A stretch of 64,000 bases of DNA from Paenibacillus daejeonensis DSM 15491 (GTDB lineage: Bacteria > Bacillota > Bacilli > Paenibacillales > Paenibacillaceae): contig NZ_KB899667.1 in NCBI RefSeq assembly GCF_000378385.1, positions 124,001-188,000 on the forward strand, written 5' to 3'. The notes under the pieces were generated by a model. The model searched no databases and was not told where the DNA came from. It saw nothing but the letters and a program-made list of their open reading frames with translations. Every line of letters begins with the position of its first letter. Within the stretch, counting starts at the first letter, position 1. Positions 44,001-52,516 of the stretch are shown one piece after another. The translations under genes were made by a program, and so were the position numbers.

Positions 44001-44055
44001 TTGCCCCCAGATTTCTTGATTTTTTAACCGCTTAGCGGTTGAAATCCGGGGGCAA
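44001..44055. repeat. Long imperfect hairpin element
   Basis: TTGCCCCCAGATTTC (44001-44015) pairs with GAAATCCGGGGGCAA (44041-44055) with one mismatch, enclosing AACCGC-TTA-GCGGTT. The stretch before and within it, TCCAATCGCTGTTGCCCCCAGAT, closely matches the reverse complement of 54392-54417. A dispersed palindromic element. Confidence 0.65.
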
Positions 44056-44130
44056 AGGCGAATGCTTCGCTTTTCCAGATTCGATTCCATGCCTCTTCGG
44101 CCGTTTTTCAGCAGCCTGATAGAACGACAA

Positions 44131-44931
44131 TCAGCCTCCACTAAACATCAGCCGGATCGCAACAATAATGAGGAAGACTGACAGGATCTTCAGCAGCAGC
44201 TGTCCGGGTAAACGGCGGGCGATCCGCGCGCCAATCTGGCCGCCGATGATGGCGCCAGGAGCCAGGAAGAGCACCATCATCCAATCGATATTGCCCAAAA
44301 ATGCATGTGTCCCTGTACTGACGATTGCTGACAAAAAGATCTGCAGCATCGACGTAGCGACCGCGATGTGGGCAGGGAATGCGAGCAGCAAGGTCATCGT
44401 CGGAATCATAAGACTGCCGCCGCCGACGCCGAACAGGCTGGCCAGGAAGCCGACGAGGAAGCTGACAATGATGCCTGTCGGCATATGGTATGCATAATCA
44501 AACCGGAACCCCGTCTGATCGGCAAAGCTCCGCTGGACCGTCGGGCGGAATGGCCAGGCGATCGGCTTGGTCGGCTTAAATAGCAGCAGCAGCGCGACCA
44601 GAATGAGAAAGATACCGAAGCTGACGAAGAAAGCCTTGCCCGTAATCATCGTGGCCAACAGCGCCCCTATAATTGAACCCGGGATCGCAACCAGAGCGAA
44701 TCGAATAGCTGCCGGATAGTCAATGCGCTTTTGCTTACTATATACATAGGTGCTGGAAATCGAATTAAAGAGCAGCATGGCCATGGAGGTGCCAGCCAGC
44801 TGTGACGGTGGCAGCTCCGGGAACAGAAAGGCTAACGCAGGGACCACAATGAACCCGCCACCCAGCCCCACAAGAGAGCCCGACATGCCCGCGATCAGTC
44901 CGATGCCGATCAAGAGAAGGTAAGTGACCAC
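44131..44931 (-). CDS. TSUP/TauE-SafE family membrane protein
   Basis: A 266-aa third TSUP family member: LIAGMSGSLVGLGGGFIVVPAL (N-half) and FLASLFGVGGGSLMIPTM (C-half), eight or so membrane segments. These export or import small organosulfur or carboxylate anions. It is transcribed after the carboxylesterase gene with 34 bp between them, so the two may be co-expressed. Substrate unknown. Confidence 0.88.
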   Translation of the reverse strand: MVTYLLLIGIGLIAGMSGSLVGLGGGFIVVPALAFLFPELPPSQLAGTSMAMLLFNSISSTYVYSKQKRIDYPAAIRFALVAIPGSIIGALLATMITGKAFFVSFGIFLILVALLLLFKPTKPIAWPFRPTVQRSFADQTGFRFDYAYHMPTGIIVSFLVGFLASLFGVGGGSLMIPTMTLLLAFPAHIAVATSMLQIFLSAIVSTGTHAFLGNIDWMMVLFLAPGAIIGGQIGARIARRLPGQLLLKILSVFLIIVAIRLMFSGG

Positions 44932-44965
44932 AGAACCGATCCTTTCCGGATGTTAATTGTCCTAC

Positions 44966-46606
44966 TCATTTGTCTTGCCAAAAGAATCGCCCCGCAAACA
45001 GCTCCGTACGCAGCCAGCTCTGCTGCTGCGGGGTTAACCGCTTGTCGGTCTCCATGCGAGCCAGGATATCTTTCCTATTCAGCCCACTAGAGGGCTGAGC
45101 GAGAGCTTCATTCGCTGTAGCATCCAGCCACTGAACTGTGACAGAACCTGGCTTGGTCTGCAACCTGCTCCATGCAGGCAGTGAGGCTCCATTTGGATTT
45201 TGCGTATGTAGGAACTGCCGCAGGTATCCCCTCATCAGCGAGAGAAGCGCGAGCCGCCCGGGTTCATTATCGCTGGTGACGGCTGCCCCCGGGTAGCTGT
45301 GCTCCATCTCGGAGAAGTCTCCGGTGTAGAAGGGGAGGTCAGCCCCATGAGGCGCTCCCAGCAACAAGCGGGCTGTTGGGTCAATGACACCATCCTGCAG
45401 TCCCCAGCCAAATCGGTAGCCGTACACAGGCATATCTGCATTCGCGTGCAAGAGCTGTGAAGCTACTTCCTCCACATTGAAGGCTGCATAGAGCTCGCTT
45501 CCGTGTTGAATAGCTACTTTATACAATAGCTGGAGCTCTGTGTTGCTTGAAGATATGCCCTCCTGCGCTAGTGGGGCGAAGAGAGGGTGAGACAAGGCGA
45601 AGCCTGAAAACTCTGTCGCGTTGCTTCCGAGCACGGCAGGCAGCGGCGGATGTGTACCTGAACTCAGGGCGGCGAAGCCCCCTGCTGGAATGACGACGCC
45701 GTCTTCGAACAGATGCGGGAAGGCCGCCATGCGCAGGCCCGTGTCCCTGATAGCCTCTGCAAAAGCTGTACCCTCCTGACGGTACAACCAGTCAGCGATG
45801 GCCTGGTCCGATTGTGCCGATAGCCATGCTTGTGCTTCAGCTGCATCCACAGTATCGACAGCATCCAAGCCCTTGCCACTTGTCCGGGCTAGCTCTGCCG
45901 CAATTTCCTTTGCCTTTGTCTCGCCCAGCTCACTGGAGGCCGTCGTCATGCCGCCGCTCAGAATGAACAACTGGTGGAACAGCCCCCGGCCCAGCGGAGA
46001 CAAGTATGCAGCGAGGGCATTGCGGGCGCCTGCCGACTGACCGGCGAGGGTGACGTTGCCGGGATTGCCGCCGAACTGGGCAATATGAGTCTGCACCCAG
46101 CGGAGCGCCTGTAGGGCATCGAGCAGACCATAGTTGCCCGAATCATCCAGTGGGTCGCCGCTGTAAAGGGCTGGGTGCCGGAAGAATCCGAGGGCCCCCA
46201 GCCGGTAGTTGACGGTAACGATAAGGCTGCGCGTGTCGCGCGCCAATTCACCACCGGGGAAGTCCCGACCCGAACCGCTAATATTGCCGCCGCCGTGCAA
46301 GTACACGAAGACCGGGAGGTCCGTCTCCTCCTGGTTCGGCCGCCATACATTCAAGTACAAGCAGTCCTCACTGCCGATGACGCCGTCCGGACCGTTTTGA
46401 AGGCTGCAGGGCCCATAATCCTGTGCCAATCGCACGCCTGTCCACGGCTCCGGCTCGCGGGGGGCTTTCCAACGCAGCTCACCAACCGGCGGTCTGGCAT
46501 AGGGAACGCCCAACCAGGCGACAGCCCCCGTTTCGGGCTGATGTATTCCCTGAAGTGAGCCATGAGATAGCGTGATGGTATCGGATATTGGGTGCTTGTC
46601 ATTCAT
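44966..46606 (-). CDS. Type B carboxylesterase (PnbA-like)
   Basis: A 546-aa carboxylesterase/lipase family protein. SEDCLYLNVWRP, PVFVYLHGGGNISGSG (oxyanion), VTLAGQSAGARNALA (nucleophile Ser in GQSAG) and GAPHGADLPF (His) are all present. Family length about 490-550 aa. ATG 46606 with GGGAGAG upstream is chosen; the frame upstream to 46672 is not supported. Cytosolic, broad-range ester hydrolysis. Confidence 0.92.
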   Translation of the reverse strand: MNDKHPISDTITLSHGSLQGIHQPETGAVAWLGVPYARPPVGELRWKAPREPEPWTGVRLAQDYGPCSLQNGPDGVIGSEDCLYLNVWRPNQEETDLPVFVYLHGGGNISGSGRDFPGGELARDTRSLIVTVNYRLGALGFFRHPALYSGDPLDDSGNYGLLDALQALRWVQTHIAQFGGNPGNVTLAGQSAGARNALAAYLSPLGRGLFHQLFILSGGMTTASSELGETKAKEIAAELARTSGKGLDAVDTVDAAEAQAWLSAQSDQAIADWLYRQEGTAFAEAIRDTGLRMAAFPHLFEDGVVIPAGGFAALSSGTHPPLPAVLGSNATEFSGFALSHPLFAPLAQEGISSSNTELQLLYKVAIQHGSELYAAFNVEEVASQLLHANADMPVYGYRFGWGLQDGVIDPTARLLLGAPHGADLPFYTGDFSEMEHSYPGAAVTSDNEPGRLALLSLMRGYLRQFLHTQNPNGASLPAWSRLQTKPGSVTVQWLDATANEALAQPSSGLNRKDILARMETDKRLTPQQQSWLRTELFAGRFFWQDK

Positions 46607-46724
46607 CTTGGGCTCTCCCTTCAGAAGACGTTCTTTCATTAAAGGCTTTTTTATATTATAGGCCACTGACACGAGGAAGAGAAATAGATTGTTCCCTCAG
46701 ACGTTACGACGGCGTCCAGGCAAC

Positions 46725-46775
46725 AAAAAAACCTCCGCTGAACTCTACATCTTGCAGAGATTCAGTGGAGGTTTT
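46725..46775 (-). terminator. Terminator of the aldo/keto reductase gene
   Basis: AACCTCC.CTGA.CTCT pairs with AGAG.TCAG.GGAGGTT; on the minus strand the arm runs into TTTTTTT. It also separates the gene from the downstream carboxylesterase. Confidence 0.8.
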
Positions 46776-46782
46776 CACCGCG

Positions 46783-47754
46783 TTATCGTGCTGGAGCGAA
46801 ATGACTTACCTTGGACAGAATGTCTTCGGTCCGCTTCACAATGTCTGGTGTAAGCTCCAGATCAATTGCCTTGAGATTCTCTTCGATCTGCGCTGGCCGG
46901 CTCGAGCCGATAATCGCTGAGCTGACGACCGGCTGGCGAAGAATCCAGGCCAAGGCGAATTGGGAGAGCGAGGCGCCAGACGCGGCGGCCAAATCGGACA
47001 GCTCAGCCGTACATTGCAGCACATCTTCGCGCAAGTAGCTGTTGATCACGCCATTGGTTTGGTCATTGGCTGCCCGTGTACCCTCGGGTATCGGGTGGCC
47101 TGGTTTGTATTTGCCGGTCAGTACGCCCTGAGCCAATGGCGAGAAGACGACAAGGCCAAGCCCCTCGGTCTCGCACTGGCGGATCACGCCTTCTTTTTCA
47201 ATGTAGCGCTCGAACATATTGTAGATTGGCTGATTGGAGACGAGCGGCCGCAGGTTCAGTTGTTTGCCGATGCCGGACGCTTCAGCAATCTGCGCTGCAG
47301 ACCATTCGCTTACGCCAGCGTAGAGAATTTTGCCTTGTGCCTGCAGATCATCCAGTGCCCGCAGCGTCTCGTCGATCGGAGCGTCGCTGTCGAAGCGGTG
47401 GCATTGGTACAGGTCGATATAGTCGGTGCCCAGTTTTTTCAGGCTGGCTTCGCATTGCTCCATAATATGCTTGCGCGAGAGTCCCCGGTCATTGGGACCC
47501 GGACCCTGGGCAAAAAACACCTTGGTCGCAAGGACATAACTACTCCGCGGATACGCCTGCAGCGCGCTGCCCATCACCTGCTCGGCCCCAGGGTAAGAGT
47601 TGGAAGTATCAAAGAAATTAATGCCGTTATCATAAGCTGTTGTAATGCAAGCCCGAGCTGCTTCCTCGGAGGTCGCTGAGCCATAGGTCAGCCAGCTGCC
47701 CAATCCGACCTCACTCACTTTTAATCCGCTTCTGCCCAGTCTTCTGTATTTCAC
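46783..47754 (-). CDS. Aldo/keto reductase
   Basis: A 323-aa NADPH-dependent aldo/keto reductase of the YghZ/potassium-channel-beta-like branch: MKYRRLGRSGLKVSEVGLGSW, the catalytic Tyr in FDTSNSYPGAEQ, Lys in LATKVFF, His in DLYQCHRFD. It reduces aldehydes such as methylglyoxal or other carbonyls. The promoter has MerR-type architecture and the divergent gene encodes a MerR regulator. Confidence 0.92.
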   Translation of the reverse strand: MKYRRLGRSGLKVSEVGLGSWLTYGSATSEEAARACITTAYDNGINFFDTSNSYPGAEQVMGSALQAYPRSSYVLATKVFFAQGPGPNDRGLSRKHIMEQCEASLKKLGTDYIDLYQCHRFDSDAPIDETLRALDDLQAQGKILYAGVSEWSAAQIAEASGIGKQLNLRPLVSNQPIYNMFERYIEKEGVIRQCETEGLGLVVFSPLAQGVLTGKYKPGHPIPEGTRAANDQTNGVINSYLREDVLQCTAELSDLAAASGASLSQFALAWILRQPVVSSAIIGSSRPAQIEENLKAIDLELTPDIVKRTEDILSKVSHFAPAR

Positions 47755-47804
47755 GGGATTCCCACCTTCCGGTTTTTTGAAGTATTGTCGTATTGAACAA
47801 ATTC

Positions 47805-47835
47805 AGCTTACAAGTTAAAGTTAGGTTTAAGTCAA
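47805..47835 (-). promoter_or_regulatory. MerR-type promoter with 19-bp spacer
   Basis: On the minus strand TTGACT (47835-47830), a 19-bp spacer and TAAGCT (47810-47805), leading to the aldo/keto reductase. TTAAA/TTTAA inverted repeats (47815-47819, 47826-47830) sit in the over-long spacer, the pattern MerR activators act on by untwisting. Confidence 0.7.
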
Positions 47836-47866
47836 GCTTTAGGGGTAGAAAGGGAGGAAGAAAGTG

Positions 47867-48244
47867 ATGGAATACACAATTAAGCAGGCCGCGGAGCGCG
47901 TGAAGCTGCCCGCATCGACGCTGCGTTATTATGATAAGAATGGGTTAATGCCGCTGCTCAAGAAGACGTCCTACGGGACGCGCCAATACTCAGAAACGGA
48001 CATCCACTGGCTGGAGCTGGTGCGCTGCCTGAAAGACAGTGGTATGCCGTTAGACGAAATCAAGGCGTTTATGATGCTCTGTCTGGAGGGTTCGGCCACC
48101 AGTGAGCAGCGGCGGGAGATGCTGGAGCTGCACCGGGCAAATATCGAGCGGCAGATGCGCGTGCTAACGCGGAGCCTCGGGGTCATTAATTACAAGCTCG
48201 ATCATTATAATGAAATTGGCATCTTTCATATCGATAAGGATTAA
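47867..48244 (+). CDS. MerR-family regulator
   Basis: A 125-aa MerR regulator: N-terminal winged HTH (YTIKQAAERVKLPASTLRYYDKNGLMPLLKK), EWS-type helix and dimerisation helix. It lacks sensor cysteines typical of metal sensors; related AdhR-type proteins respond to aldehydes. It is divergent from the aldo/keto reductase and probably controls it. ATG 47867, 9 nt after GGGAGG; GTG 47864 possible. Confidence 0.9.
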   Translation: MEYTIKQAAERVKLPASTLRYYDKNGLMPLLKKTSYGTRQYSETDIHWLELVRCLKDSGMPLDEIKAFMMLCLEGSATSEQRREMLELHRANIERQMRVLTRSLGVINYKLDHYNEIGIFHIDKD

Positions 48245-48286
48245 GGGAGTGTAGGGTTAATGGCGTGAAAGGGAGGGGGGGGATAC

Positions 48287-48466
48287 ATGGTGGCAAAGTT
48301 GATGGACTTAATATTTGTTATTGGGGCGGGCTTTTTTAGCGGCATCTTAGTGAGCGGCGGAGGACAGAATCTTCATGAGAGTGGCGTACATATTCTGCTA
48401 GGCTGTATTTTCTGGCTATTGGTCTTGTTCTACTTTAAACTAGTGCCGGAGAAAAAGGGGAAGTAG
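48287..48466 (+). CDS. Small two-TM membrane protein
   Basis: A 59-aa peptide (MVAKLMDLIFVIGAGFFS...YFKLVPEKKGK) with two hydrophobic segments (residues 7-22 and 36-51) and a basic C-terminal tail. GGGAGGGGGG precedes the ATG by 6 nt, a very strong SD. It follows the MerR gene by 42 bp. Function unknown. Confidence 0.6.
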   Translation: MVAKLMDLIFVIGAGFFSGILVSGGGQNLHESGVHILLGCIFWLLVLFYFKLVPEKKGK

Positions 48467-48501
48467 GCGGGTGCAGCGGGGCAGTAGATCCGGGGACTAA
48501 C

Positions 48502-49417
48502 CTACTCCTTGTCTTCAAACTCCGGATCATGCTGCCTGCAGCCAAACAAATAGCATCGTGTACTCAGATTCGGATTGAAAATGAGCGGCGGGATATACCC
48601 TTCCTCGATTCGACTTGTCATCTTCTCAAAGGCTGCAATATCCGAAGACAACTCATCTAAATGGTCGCGCTTGTCTTGTTCGGTCCACGCCTCACTGCAT
48701 TCTTCCACTCCCGATTCTGTGAATTGCTCTCGTTTCTCCCGAATGGCTTCGTCAATGATTGCCCGCATGCGTTCCATGCGGTTGCATCTATATAAGGCAT
48801 ATGCGAACTGCGCTACCCAGTCGGGCTTCACCCAATAGTGACCCCAGCTTTTCTCGTACCAGTAGACAGCCTCTTCATAATGCCCCAACTCCAACCACAA
48901 GTCTGCCATTCCCGCAACCCACAAATTCATCATCCTTTTCCGAGAATGTCTCCAACAGCATCTTTGCTTCTTCGCCTTGTCCCAATTGGATAAGACAAAT
49001 CACACGGCTGTACATCGCAAAGTCCGAAGGGGCGGCGGACTGGCTCCAATGCTCCGCAGCTTCCTGCAACTGTCCCAGATGATAGTAGGCGACGGCCAAG
49101 TTGTTGTGGGCTTGCTCCGTGGGTTGAATACGAATGGCGTGAAGCAAAGTCTCTAGTGCAGCCTGCCACTGCTCGGTTCGGATGTAGATTTCGCCCAGCA
49201 AGTTATACGGTACGTAAGATTGAGGCTGAAGCTGGATGGTTTCCAACATGAGCTGCAGAGACGTATCGGGTTCATATTTTTCATTGAGGTAGAACCAGGC
49301 AAGGTTGGTCAAGGACTCCACCGTACGCTACTCCCGGACAGCCTGCTGGAATAACTCAAATGCTTGATCATCTTCGCCAGCTTCTAAGCAGGCTAAGGCT
49401 TTCTCATTAGTGGTCAT
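48502..49417 (-). pseudogene. Tetratricopeptide-repeat protein gene, nonsense plus frameshift
   Basis: From ATG 49417 (SD GAGGAGA) the frame reads MTTNEKALACLEAGED...QQAVRE, meets TAG at 49330-49328, and continues in the same frame as RTVESLTNLAWFYL with TPR repeats (YNLLGEIYIRTEQWQAAL, HNNLAVAYYHLGQLQEAA) down to SEKDDEFVG. There the frame is lost within a G-run at about 48918-48920; the next frame carries on VAGMADLWLELGHYEEAVYW to the stop at 48502. Both lesions are in one gene, so it is a genuine pseudogene rather than a single sequencing slip. Intact product about 305 aa. Confidence 0.82.
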
Positions 49418-49560
49418 GGTTCCGTCTCCTCGGTCGTCATCTCGTGTCCGTTCTACCTCAATTCTACCTCAGTTCTACGTTTGCTGCGCGATACCTTTTT
49501 TTAATCCAATGGAGGGTGAAAGAAGGCACCAGTCATCGCGTACCCTCAATGCTTAACTGC

Positions 49561-49747
49561 TCTAACGGCCATATATGCGCCTATTTCGCTCTTTTTGCAC
49601 CACTCGGTCGGCTAACGGCCACAGGCGCACTTATTTGCTATGAAATGAGCTCAAATGAGCTAATATCATCGAAATAACCGCGGTGGTGGCCGTTAGAATG
49701 TTAAAGGCCCTATTTTGGGGCGAATAGCGGCTGTGGTGGCCGTTAGA
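49561..49747. repeat. Cluster of four CTAACGGCCA-type repeat units
   Basis: Two direct copies (TCTAACGGCCATATATGCGC at 49561; GCTAACGGCCACAGGCGCAC at 49611) and two reverse copies (ending at 49697 and 49747, each TCTAACGGCCACCAC). All continue into a CGC-TATT(T)CG segment. No gene or promoter is visible in the remainder of 49418-49945. Confidence 0.6.
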
Positions 49748-49945
49748 GATAGGGGCGAGTGTTCGTTGGGTCCACATTGGGCATCATGTTGGCCTAGCCC
49801 ATGGCTCATGGGAGAACTCGCCTCAGGACAGGCTACAGGGTTCACCAAGCCCCCAAGCCCCCCACCGCAGCTCACCGACCCCGCCTTTAAAATTAGCTTA
49901 TCCATGCATAAAATAAACTTCGAGGAATAAAATTCAAATAAGTTG

Positions 49946-49974
49946 TTGTAAATTCTACTAAGTTGAATTAGAAT
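49946..49974 (+). promoter_or_regulatory. SigA-type promoter candidate for the 50.1-57.9 kb operon
   Basis: TTGTAA (49946-49951), 17-bp spacer, TAGAAT (49969-49974). ATTCAA/TTGAAT repeats flank and overlap it. The leader to the first ATG is about 115 nt. Confidence 0.5.
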
Positions 49975-50096
49975 AACCCTATATTCATCATTACGTCATG
50001 AGCACACCCCGCATACCACGATGAATGAAAGGACTGCCCAAGCAGTCGAAGCATTCGAAGTGAGGTTCCATTTGACAAACATTAAGGAGGAATAGC

Positions 50097-50453
50097 ATGG
50101 TAAAACCATCTGATCTGAATGAGGAGAATCACGTTGTAGATATGGGTTGGGGACAAATTTCCTGGCTCTATGGGCAAGAAATCGATCCGGAGGGTGAAAT
50201 GACCTTTGGGATGGTATATATCAAAGCCGGGGACGAGAACGGACGTCACATCCACCCGAATTGTGAGGAAATCATCTTCGTCCTCTCGGGTGAATGCTCG
50301 CATTCGCTGGGCGATGAGAGCTTTCACTTGAAACCGGGCATGGCGCTTCGCATTCCACAGGGCGTTCCACATCATGCCAAGGTGACGAGCTGGGAGCCGT
50401 GCCGGATGATTATCGCGTATTCTGCAGTGGACAGGGAAACGATCGGCGAGTAA
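50097..50453 (+). CDS. Cupin domain protein
   Basis: A 118-aa single-domain cupin 2 protein; metal ligands in GRHIHPNCEEIIFVLSGECSH and PQGVPHHAKV. In a carbohydrate/acid catabolism operon it could be an isomerase, dioxygenase or binding protein. AAGGAGG is 8 nt before the ATG. First gene of the operon. Confidence 0.85.
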   Translation: MVKPSDLNEENHVVDMGWGQISWLYGQEIDPEGEMTFGMVYIKAGDENGRHIHPNCEEIIFVLSGECSHSLGDESFHLKPGMALRIPQGVPHHAKVTSWEPCRMIIAYSAVDRETIGE

Positions 50454-50482
50454 CCATTCGGGAGTCCGGGAGGTCGATACCT

Positions 50483-51718
50483 ATGCACCAACCGAAACAG
50501 CTGCTGCTGATCGGGACATTGGATACAAAAGGTGAAGATTACCGCTACATTCGCGAGCTTGTCACCGCGCGTGGACATCACGTCATCACGGTAGACATCG
50601 GTGTGGCGGGTGAGGCGACAGGCATCACGCCGGAATGGACGGCCGATGAAGTGGCGAGGCGCGCAGGCACAAGCCGCGAGGCGCTGCGCAAGGCGGGAGA
50701 CCGCGGACAAGCGCTCGCAGCCATGGCCGACGGAGCCATGCATGTCGTTGAGGAGCTGTACCAGCAGGGGCGAATTGATGGCATCCTGGGAATGGGCGGC
50801 ACCGGAGGTACGTCGGTGATTGCGGCGGTCATGCGGCATTTCCCCGTTGGTTTCCCCAAGGTGCTGGTTTCTACGGCGGCCAGTGGCAATACCCAGCCCA
50901 TCGTTGGAACCCGGGATGTGGTCTTGATCCCTTCCGTGGTCGACGTGGCCGGAGTGAACAGCATCAGCGAGTTGATCTATCGGCAAGCGGCTGCCGCCGT
51001 GTGCGGGATGATGGAACAGTCACCGCCAGAGCAGCGGGAGGAGAAGCCGCTTATTGCCATTACGATGTTCGGCAACACGACAGCAGCGGTGGAGCGCTGC
51101 AAGCAGCAGCTAGAGGCCAAGGGTTATGAATGTCTGGTTTTTCATTGCACAGGAATTGGCGGCCGCACGATGGAAGGCTTGGTCACGGATGGCCGGATTG
51201 CAGCTGTGCTGGATATGACCACGACGGAGTGGGCAGATGAGCTGTGCGGGGGTGTATTCACAGCTGGTGCCAACAGGCTGGAGGCGCCGGGAAGAAGCGG
51301 GGTACCGCACCTTGTCGTTCCGGGCTGTATTGATATGGTAAACTTCGGAGGAACGGCAACGGTTCCCGAGCGGTACCAGAATCGTCTGCTCTACGCCTGG
51401 AATGCCAATGTGACCTTGATGCGAACCAGCGTGGAGGAGAACGAACAGTTGGGTGAGATTTTTGCACAGAAGTTGAATGCAGCACAGGGCCCAGTCACTG
51501 TACTGATTCCGTCACTTGGCTATTCCTTACTTGGTGCAAGTGGAGAGCGCTTTCACCTGCCAGAGGCAGATAACGCATTTGAGGTGACCCTCCGTGAGCA
51601 TCTGCACCCGCGAATCCCATGTGATACGCTGGAGCTGACGGTCAACGACGAGGCCTTCGCTGATGAGGCCGTGAATCGGCTGCTGGCGATGATCCAGACG
51701 AACAAACCGAACCAATAG
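50483..51718 (+). CDS. UPF0261/Tm-1-like ATP-binding-domain protein
   Basis: A 411-aa UPF0261 protein: LLLIGTLDTKGEDYRYIRELV at the N-terminus, GILGMGGTGGTSVIAAVMRHFPVGFPKVLVST, then MFGNTTAAVERCKQQL and FGGTATVPERYQNR. It corresponds to the N-terminal half of the plant antiviral protein Tm-1; the C-terminal half corresponds to the PEP-hydrolase-like gene two places downstream, which suggests the two proteins act together. Reaction unknown to me. ATG 50483 with GGGAGG upstream is chosen over 50399, which overlaps the cupin gene. Confidence 0.85.
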   Translation: MHQPKQLLLIGTLDTKGEDYRYIRELVTARGHHVITVDIGVAGEATGITPEWTADEVARRAGTSREALRKAGDRGQALAAMADGAMHVVEELYQQGRIDGILGMGGTGGTSVIAAVMRHFPVGFPKVLVSTAASGNTQPIVGTRDVVLIPSVVDVAGVNSISELIYRQAAAAVCGMMEQSPPEQREEKPLIAITMFGNTTAAVERCKQQLEAKGYECLVFHCTGIGGRTMEGLVTDGRIAAVLDMTTTEWADELCGGVFTAGANRLEAPGRSGVPHLVVPGCIDMVNFGGTATVPERYQNRLLYAWNANVTLMRTSVEENEQLGEIFAQKLNAAQGPVTVLIPSLGYSLLGASGERFHLPEADNAFEVTLREHLHPRIPCDTLELTVNDEAFADEAVNRLLAMIQTNKPNQ

Positions 51719-51729
51719 GAGTGGAACCA

Positions 51730-52512
51730 ATGACAATTAAGTATGCGTTTTCACGACCAACGGCTAATGATACGGAGACGGCCCTGCTGTTTGAAGGCTA
51801 CCAGGCGGCGGGCTATGACGGCTTACAGCTCAAGTGGGGCCAGTATGAGCCGTACTTGAACGACCCGCAAGCCTTTCTTGACCAGTATGGAGGCAAGCCA
51901 GGTGTTGCTTCTGCGCTCATTGCTGGCGGATCACTGCCAGCGGGAGACAGTAAGGAACAGCTGCGCAGACTCTATCGCTTTGCACAGAAGATCGGCGTAG
52001 AGCGGATCGTCTACTGCCACGGCGTGCGTCGGGAGGGACTGACGGACCACGACATTGCGGGCTTTGCCCCAGCGTTTGAGGAAATGGGCAAGGAAGCGCA
52101 CCAGCACGGTATCCGCCTGTCGCTGCATCACCATCACGGACAGCCGGTCATGCACCGGCGTGACTTCGATACCTTTTATGGCGAAGTGAAGGACGCCTCA
52201 CTGGTTGGCTTAACGCTAGATACAGCACATCTCGTGAAGTCGGGGGTTGATGACGTGGCTGACGTGATTACCAGCTTTGCCCCGTTCATCGACAACTTCC
52301 ACATGAAGGACTTCGCGAATGGCGAATTCGAAATTCTTGGACGGGGATCCATCCCCTTTGACCCTATCTTCGCTGCGATCCGCCAGATCGGGTACACCGG
52401 CTGGATGTCTGCGGATGAAGAGAGTGGCGGCGGTGTGGAGGAAGGGCTGACAGACTGTATTGCATTCATGAAAACGGGACTTGCGCCCGTGAGCAAGCCG
52501 GAGGGAGGGTAA
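51730..52512 (+). CDS. Xylose-isomerase-like TIM-barrel sugar isomerase/epimerase
   Basis: A 260-aa AP-endonuclease-2-like TIM barrel; the metal-site pattern LSLHHHHGQPVMH, LTLDTAHLVKSG, FIDNFHMKDFANG and GYTGWMSADEES are as in IolE/IolI-type isomerases. It probably isomerises or epimerises a sugar or keto-acid in the pathway. ATG 51730 follows AGGAG. Confidence 0.85.
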   Translation: MTIKYAFSRPTANDTETALLFEGYQAAGYDGLQLKWGQYEPYLNDPQAFLDQYGGKPGVASALIAGGSLPAGDSKEQLRRLYRFAQKIGVERIVYCHGVRREGLTDHDIAGFAPAFEEMGKEAHQHGIRLSLHHHHGQPVMHRRDFDTFYGEVKDASLVGLTLDTAHLVKSGVDDVADVITSFAPFIDNFHMKDFANGEFEILGRGSIPFDPIFAAIRQIGYTGWMSADEESGGGVEEGLTDCIAFMKTGLAPVSKPEGG

Positions 52513-52516
52513 CAAT

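Noticed and set aside
50060-50096. TTGACA at about 50073 as a promoter for the cupin gene.
   Set aside because: It sits right before the ribosome-binding site, leaving no room for a -10 and leader; TTGTAA-17-TAGAAT upstream is better.
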